Source of the DNA: Pleurobrachia bachei
Lineage: Eukaryota; Ctenophora; Tentaculata; Cydippida; Pleurobrachiidae
Length of the DNA: 24,603 bases
Assembly: GCA_000695325.1 (NCBI GenBank)
Contig: AVPN01000071.1
Location: 30,561 to 55,163, forward strand
Reading direction: 5' to 3'
Within the stretch, counting starts at the first letter, position 1; each line of letters starts with the position of its first letter. A program made the position numbers and the translations under genes. The notes under the pieces are model-generated. The model saw only the letters and a list, made by a program, of their open reading frames with translations, was not told where the DNA came from and made no database searches. Shown in pieces: positions 20,201 through 24,603 of this stretch.

Positions 20201-23181
20201 CTGTCCCGTCGTGCGGTACGGTATGTAGGTGTGTTGGGGATGGGAACGGGGGTACAGGCATGGCTGGCGGGGAGTAGCCAACACGTGGTTTGGGCTTGCT
20301 AAAATGTCATGTATTTACATGAAAGAGGGCTGCGCGGTTGCACTCTCACAGTGTTTGCACGCTTTACTTTATTTACCCTCCAGCTGCGCGGCGAGATGCG
20401 TGCGCTGTCAGTAGAAACTCTGCTCCCTCCTTCCACCACACTCGCATCTCTCGCACTGGAATGTCGCTATACCACCAACTACATACCGATACCAACTACA
20501 TACCGATATACAACTACATACCGTGTCTAGGTTCTCTGATCCCTGACAAGCCCAACACCGGTCCTCTGGTTCGGATGGTTTCTTGATTTCCTTGATGGAA
20601 GGTAGTGTAACAAGGATATCCAGGAACTGTCTAGTTATCCGGCACGCAGTGTGAAACTGGGGTTTCCTGAGGTGTTCATTAAAATAATGAGTGTTTTTTG
20701 TAACTTCTCTCCCTCTCTTGATTTCAGTTTGACATTGAATGCTAATGGGGATGAAAGAAACCATCAAACCATCAAGCTTTTATCTCTCATTATCTCTCTC
20801 TCCCTATCAGATAAAAAATACATCCTAACTTTTCAACGTTAGATAAATGCAGTACACAACTATGTTTGTTATCTATGTAATATTTATTGCTGTTGAACAA
20901 ATGCAAAACAATACCATATATGGTGTTCCATAATACCTTATAGGGTGTTCCAACATGGGTCTGCTCATTGCCTTGGTCCGTGCTACATCTGCAGGGATCA
21001 CTGCACCCCCATTAGTCTTGTTGGTAGAAGAGGAGGAATCTGTGGAGTTACCTCCGTCACTCGGCTGTTTACCTGAGGGAGATGGGTGGGGTTGGGGATG
21101 GAGTGGGTGGAGTTACCTCCGTCACTGGGCTGCTTACCTGAGGGATGGAGATGAGTGGTGAGGGAAGGATTGAGGAGGCGGAATCCTGTGGAGGGGGAGA
21201 GGCGATGGGGAGAGAAAGGGAATAGGGGAGTGCCAAGGGGTGGAGGGAGGGGAGAGGGGTGAGTGCCGAGGGGTGGATCATAATGGATTAAATGATGGTT
21301 AACCCGGGGGCGGGGCGGGGCAATAAAACTTCACTCAAGCTTCACTCAAACACCAGCATCCACCAAGATAGGCAGCTATTATTATAGATTACTACATTAT
21401 AAAATTGTGTAGAATACTACATTGTGTACCTCTTGAAATACTGAGAAACTTCTTCGATCTCTTCCGGGATTTTGCCAGATCAATTGCCCTCTTGTACTGA
21501 GGGGGTAATGCAGGGGTAAGTGGGGGGAGGAGAGAGAGAGAGAGAGAAAATTGGAGTTCGATTATCGCAAACGATTCTGCGAACACAGAGCAAGAATAAA
21601 GATCAAAAAACTTCAGTAATACAGAATTGAATTCAATGAATTCCCATCTTAAACAAAACAGTATCTGAGGGGGTAGATATCTGCCAGATGCCAGATGCCA
21701 GATTCGATACCAGATATTATCTGGTGTCTGAGTTGCAGCTCTTACCTCGCTATCCTTTTCTTTCTGTCCCTCTATCTCTTCCTCGCTATCTTCCCCACTA
21801 TCCTCCTCGTCTCCCTCGAACTTGTACACCTTCCTGTCCGTTATACGCAGACTCTTTCTCTCCTGTGGTTGGGAGGGGTTAGGGAAGCTTTGGAGAGAGA
21901 GAGTCTGAACAAGACAAGACGTGTAGCTCACACTGCTCTGTGAGGGTTTAGTCTAGAGATTTAGCTAAGATTCAATTATTAGATAAAGCTTGATAGCTGA
22001 ATCGTAATCATGATAACCATTGGTAACTAACAGGTTTTCACACTAAACTAAACACATACCCCGATTTCATTTTTCCTCACTCGGTGCTCAATATCAAGAT
22101 CAACAGTGGTCGGTTCCTTCACTTTTTTAGTTTTCTTTCTCTTCTCAGGTTCCTCGACAGGAGTGGGAGGGCGAACCTGCGCCAGATATACCTGACCTGA
22201 AGACAAGGTGTGGGGTAAATATAAGGTGATAGGTGGTAGTCATTTAGGGGGAGTGCAGGCTGATTGTGACAAGATGTGGGGAAATACTAAGAACTGGGAT
22301 GTATAACATGCCAGATTGGATTGTCATTTTGTCAATGAATATGTTAGTATGAGGTAGTGTGACATATGAGGTAGTGTGACATATGTGAGGTAGAATGGGG
22401 TATTACAATGAACAATGGCCAGTGACCATGAGTCACCCTTTCTTACCTATCTTGGTGACTTTGATCGCTGCCTCGCTCTCATTGGGTCTGATCTGTTCTA
22501 GTACCCGTGCTAACTCCGTGTTGTTGGAAGATAGGAGTGTCCAGTTAGATCCATCATAGGGTGGGCGCCACAGGTACAGCCGGTGTGATTTCTCATCATC
22601 CTGAGGGAGAGAGGTATCCAGATTGAGCTAAATTGTCACATGGAAAAGGTCAAAATCTAAACTGAACCAATAGTAGCGTAGGTTTAGGGTGCATATTTAT
22701 TGTACATGCTCATTTCGTGCACCATCTGTTCATGATTTATATCCTAAATAAGTAGTGTATGCCGAGAGAATATTTATCAATGTATGCCCATATATGTCAT
22801 TTGTATGTCAAAGGCCCTATGAGGGCGAGTATCTTTCTAAGTTTCATATGTTACTAACCGTGACAAGCCAAAACTGGTTTCCATCCATATCTCTGCCAAT
22901 GGGATCAAATCGAAGAGATTCCGGATGATATTGCGAGTTAAAATCACTTTTAAACTTGGCATTCTCGTCAAATTGACTAAGACAGATCCGCAGCATAATT
23001 GACAATTTAGTTGTGTTTACTAGTCTTTTGAATGTCTGGTGGGCAGACAAAATGCCGTGAAGTTCCGGATCCCGATATCGGAAAAACCGGCAAAGAGTTT
23101 GGACTAGTTTCTCAGGATTTGTGACTAATCCACATCTGTGGAGAAGGGAGATAACGAGCCTTTCCACTGCATTGCAACACG
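17287..23181 (-). CDS. RSF1: RSF1-like remodelling and spacing factor, 5'-incomplete
   Basis: Fourteen minus-strand exons join in phase: 23181-22859, 22600-22447, 22196-22060, 21862-21746, 21496-21430, 21072-20937, 20666-20522, 20096-19989, 19864-19731, 19585-19418, 19262-19097, 18819-18639, 18013-17872 and 17599 to 17371 or on to a TGA at 17289-17287. About 735 residues are visible. Residues 58-77 (WHIM1-like, with SQFDENAKFK) and 89-104 (WHIM2, RFDPIGRDMDGNQFW) match RSF1, the histone-binding partner of ISWI ATPase SNF2H. Then come a basic/acidic linker (two stretches, about 204-265), a possible nuclear signal KSRKRSKK, and a C4HC3 PHD finger: C348, C351, C363, C366, H372, C375, C390, C393, split by an intron. 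After it, acidic (about 552-605) and Ser/Pro-rich tail. The upstream DDT-like part is not seen. Much shorter than vertebrate RSF1 (about 1,440 residues). RSF1 is the best match; another WHIM-PHD remodeller subunit is less likely. Confidence 0.8.
18014..18638. other. Long intron of the RSF1-like gene
   Basis: 625-nt intron between exons 18819-18639 and 18013-17872. The 18135-18159 hairpin with flanking 9-bp repeats lies here. The minus-strand open frame at 18471-18710 is the shadow of the neighbouring exon in another frame. Confidence 0.6.
18126..18168. mobile_element. Small hairpin flanked by 9-bp direct repeats
   Basis: acacatgat at 18126-18134 and 18160-18168 brackets 25 bases that form a hairpin: tgttgagtaa and ttactcagca, ten positions with one mismatch, around cccc. 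The arrangement resembles a tiny inverted-repeat insertion with target-site duplication. Located in an RSF1 intron. Confidence 0.45.
19009..19076. repeat. Dispersed ~70-bp repeat, copy in RSF1 intron
   Basis: Matches 572-642 and 3484-3552 over nearly the whole length: tggtccctgattggctgata, agtcacgtgacctaaata, gagttctgattgg. It lies in the intron just downstream of exon 19262-19097 on the minus strand, in the same plus-strand orientation as in the GPCR introns. Confidence 0.7.
20476..20521. repeat. Short splice-donor minisatellite, downstream copy
   Basis: Three copies of caactacataccg-type units. On the minus strand this is the start of an intron, so the repeated unit is the 5' splice site itself (ggtatgtagttg). 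The expanded counterpart is at about 23506-23658. Confidence 0.7.
21080..21170. repeat. Partial duplicate of RSF1 exon start and acceptor
   Basis: Bases 21109-21147 (gagttacctccgtcactggg, then gctgcttacctgagggatgg) repeat 21045-21080, the first codons of exon 21072-20937 with its splice acceptor. On the minus strand this places a second acceptor and partial exon in the upstream intron; it lacks the rest of the exon, so it is probably not used. Confidence 0.55.
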
Positions 23182-23366
23182 CTGAAATAGAGATGGAGAG
23201 TTAGTAGAAGATAGCCTCAATTAAACAATAACAGCTACTTCCAACTACTACAACGGATTTGAATAATGCGTAAATCTTAGTACCACAAGGTCCGGCTCAT
23301 TTCTGTAAACCCCATAAACTGAAAAAAAAAACGATTTTTTGACCCTGAAAAACCCCTCGACCCCAC
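23182..23366. other. Sequence between RSF1 WHIM exon and duplication breakpoint
   Basis: Minus-strand intron upstream of the 23181 exon, up to the point (about 23366) where homology to 20337 begins. No start codon, upstream exon or DDT-domain sequence was found here. Confidence 0.5.
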
Positions 23367-23505
23367 GGTTGCACTCTCACAGTGTTTGCACGCTTTACTT
23401 TATTTACCCTCCAGCAGCGCGGTGTGAAGCGCGCGCGGTCGATAGAAACTCTGCTCCCTTCTTCCCCCACACTCACATCTCTCTCACTGGAATGTCGCTA
23501 TTCCA

Positions 23506-23658
23506 CCAACTACATAGTACATAGCACATACCAACTACATACCGATATACAACCAACTACATACCGATATACAACCAACTACATACCACCAACTACATAC
23601 CGATATCAACTACATCCCGATATACAGTAACAACTACATACCGATACCAACTACATAC
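23506..23658. repeat. Expanded splice-donor minisatellite, upstream copy
   Basis: About eight units of caactacataccgatatac and variants, against three in the other copy (20476-20521). On the minus strand each unit contains ggtatgtagttg, a copy of the donor that ends exon 23803-23659. Confidence 0.75.
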
Positions 23659-24481
23659 CGTGTCTAGGTTCTCTGATCCCTGACAAGCCCAGCACCGGTC
23701 TTCTGGCTCCGATGGTTTCTTAATTTCCTTGATGGAAGGTAGGGTAACAAGGATGTCCAGGAACTGTCGTGTAATCCGGCACGCAGTGTGAAACTGGGGC
23801 TTCCTGAGAGGAGATCTCATCTATGTACATAGTTCAAAATAGTTCAAATAATGTAATGAGAGTACATAGTTCATTAAAATAATGGGAGTTTTTTGTAACT
23901 TCTTCATCTCTTGATTTGGGTTTGACAATAAATACTAATAGGCATGAAACCATCAACCTTATATCTCTCATTATCTCTCTCCCCTTTTCAAATACAACGT
24001 TAGATAAATGCAGTACAACTATGTTTGTTATCTATGTAATATTTATTGCTAATCCCAATGTCCAATTGACCATATATGGTGTTCCATATTACCTTATAGG
24101 GTGCTCCAGCATGGGTCTGCTCATTGCCTTGGTTCGTGCTACATCTGCGGGTACCACTGCACCCCCATTAGTCTTATTGGTAGAGGAGGAGGAGTCGGTG
24201 GAGTTACCTCCGTCGCTGGGCTGCTTACCTGAGGGAGGGGGGAGGGTGAGGGGTGAGAGGGGTGAATTGCGTTGACCCAGGTGAGGGTGGGAACAGGGTT
24301 AATAAAACTTCAATCAAACACCAACAACCAAGGGATCAGCCAACACCAAGATAGGCCACTATTATTATAGAATATAGACTTCTACATTTTAAAAGTGTGT
24401 ACTACAATGTGTACCTCTTGAAATACTGAGAAACTTCTTGGATCGCTTCCGGGATTTTGCCAGATCAATTGCCCTCTTGTA
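23659..24481 (-). pseudogene. Duplicated internal RSF1 exons (copy A, partial)
   Basis: Exons 24481-24415, 24228-24093 and 23803-23659 correspond to 21496-21430, 21072-20937 and 20666-20522, with identical lengths (67, 136, 145 nt) and phases. All frames are open. The encoded residues are identical except one Ile to Val (AVVPADV against AVIPADV), with about 11 silent changes in the 136-nt exon alone. The last exon ends inside the PHD finger (after the first CWAC pair). The second PHD half does not follow; the next exon is 23181-22859, which needs a phase-1 donor whereas this exon ends in phase 0. It may be part of an upstream gene copy, an exon set that must be skipped, or misassembled haplotype sequence. 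Confidence 0.65.
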
Positions 24482-24539
24482 CTGAGGGGGTGATGGGTAA
24501 GTGGGTGGAAGAGAGAGGGATAGAGATGGATTGAGAGCG

Positions 24540-24560
24540 AGAGAGGGAGAAAGAAAAGAG

Positions 24561-24603
<43 letters not shown>
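24540..24603. repeat. (GA)n microsatellite at window end
   Basis: GA-rich sequence from about 24515 becomes perfect GA from about 24563 to the last base. As GA runs border the other gap in this window, an assembly break may follow. Confidence 0.9.

Larger units (their letters stand above)
23367..24500. repeat. Second copy of RSF1 segment 20337-21540
   Basis: Starting at gttgcactctcacagtgttt, this region follows 20337 onward at an offset of about 3,030 bp, through three exons and their introns. It is the visible end of a direct duplication whose unit runs from about 20337 to 23366. The rest of the second unit, if present, lies beyond the window. Introns differ by indels and repeat number; exons differ mostly silently. 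Confidence 0.85.

Noticed and set aside
23506-23658. CRISPR-like regular repeats
   Set aside because: Units are contiguous without unique spacers, in an animal intron; it is a minisatellite.

Overview
Eukaryotic (animal) nuclear DNA. Every gene found is split by short GT-AG introns (about 70 to 900 nt), there are no prokaryotic operon signals, and the families are metazoan: a class A (rhodopsin-like) GPCR, an AIG1/ADTRP-type membrane hydrolase, and an RSF1-like WHIM+PHD chromatin-remodelling subunit. Compact introns and abundant (GA)n/(CT)n suggest an invertebrate, possibly an early-branching animal such as a sponge; that placement is a low-confidence inference.

Layout. (1) 1-7.8 kb, + strand: two head-to-tail units of about 2.8-2.9 kb, each with seven exons of the same GPCR. 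Copy 1 (397-2512) has an intact seven-helix core of 317 residues. Copy 2 (3309-5280) has an 8-nt loss at the end of exon 5 that breaks the frame after TM5. Only copy 2 is directly followed by the C-terminal tail exons (6350-7772), which join in phase. (2) 7.8-14.2 kb: no convincing gene; CT/GA-rich low-complexity DNA and a 915-base gap (11431-12345) inside a GA microsatellite. (3) 14.2-15.8 kb, + strand: a complete two-exon AIG1/ADTRP-family gene of 227 residues with the Thr and His catalytic positions present. (4) about 17-23.2 kb, - strand: fourteen phase-consistent exons of an RSF1-like gene (WHIM motifs, acidic/basic linker, PHD finger, low-complexity tail), convergent with the AIG1 gene; its N-terminus is not recognised in the window. 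(5) 23.37-24.6 kb: a second copy of three internal exons of that gene, the visible end of a tandem duplication with a unit of about 3.03 kb.

The coding genes are ordinary families. What is unusual is the structure around them: two similar-sized tandem duplications at opposite ends of the window, both with mostly silent divergence; complementary defects in the two GPCR copies; a family of short hairpins built on TTGTTGAGTAA; a 50-bp insertion with a 9-bp target-site duplication and an empty site in the paralogous intron; a roughly 70-bp repeat shared by GPCR and RSF1 introns; and a minisatellite made of repeated 5' splice sites.

Exon boundaries were set by hand from GT/AG sites, reading phase and comparison of the paralogous copies. 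No searches were run.
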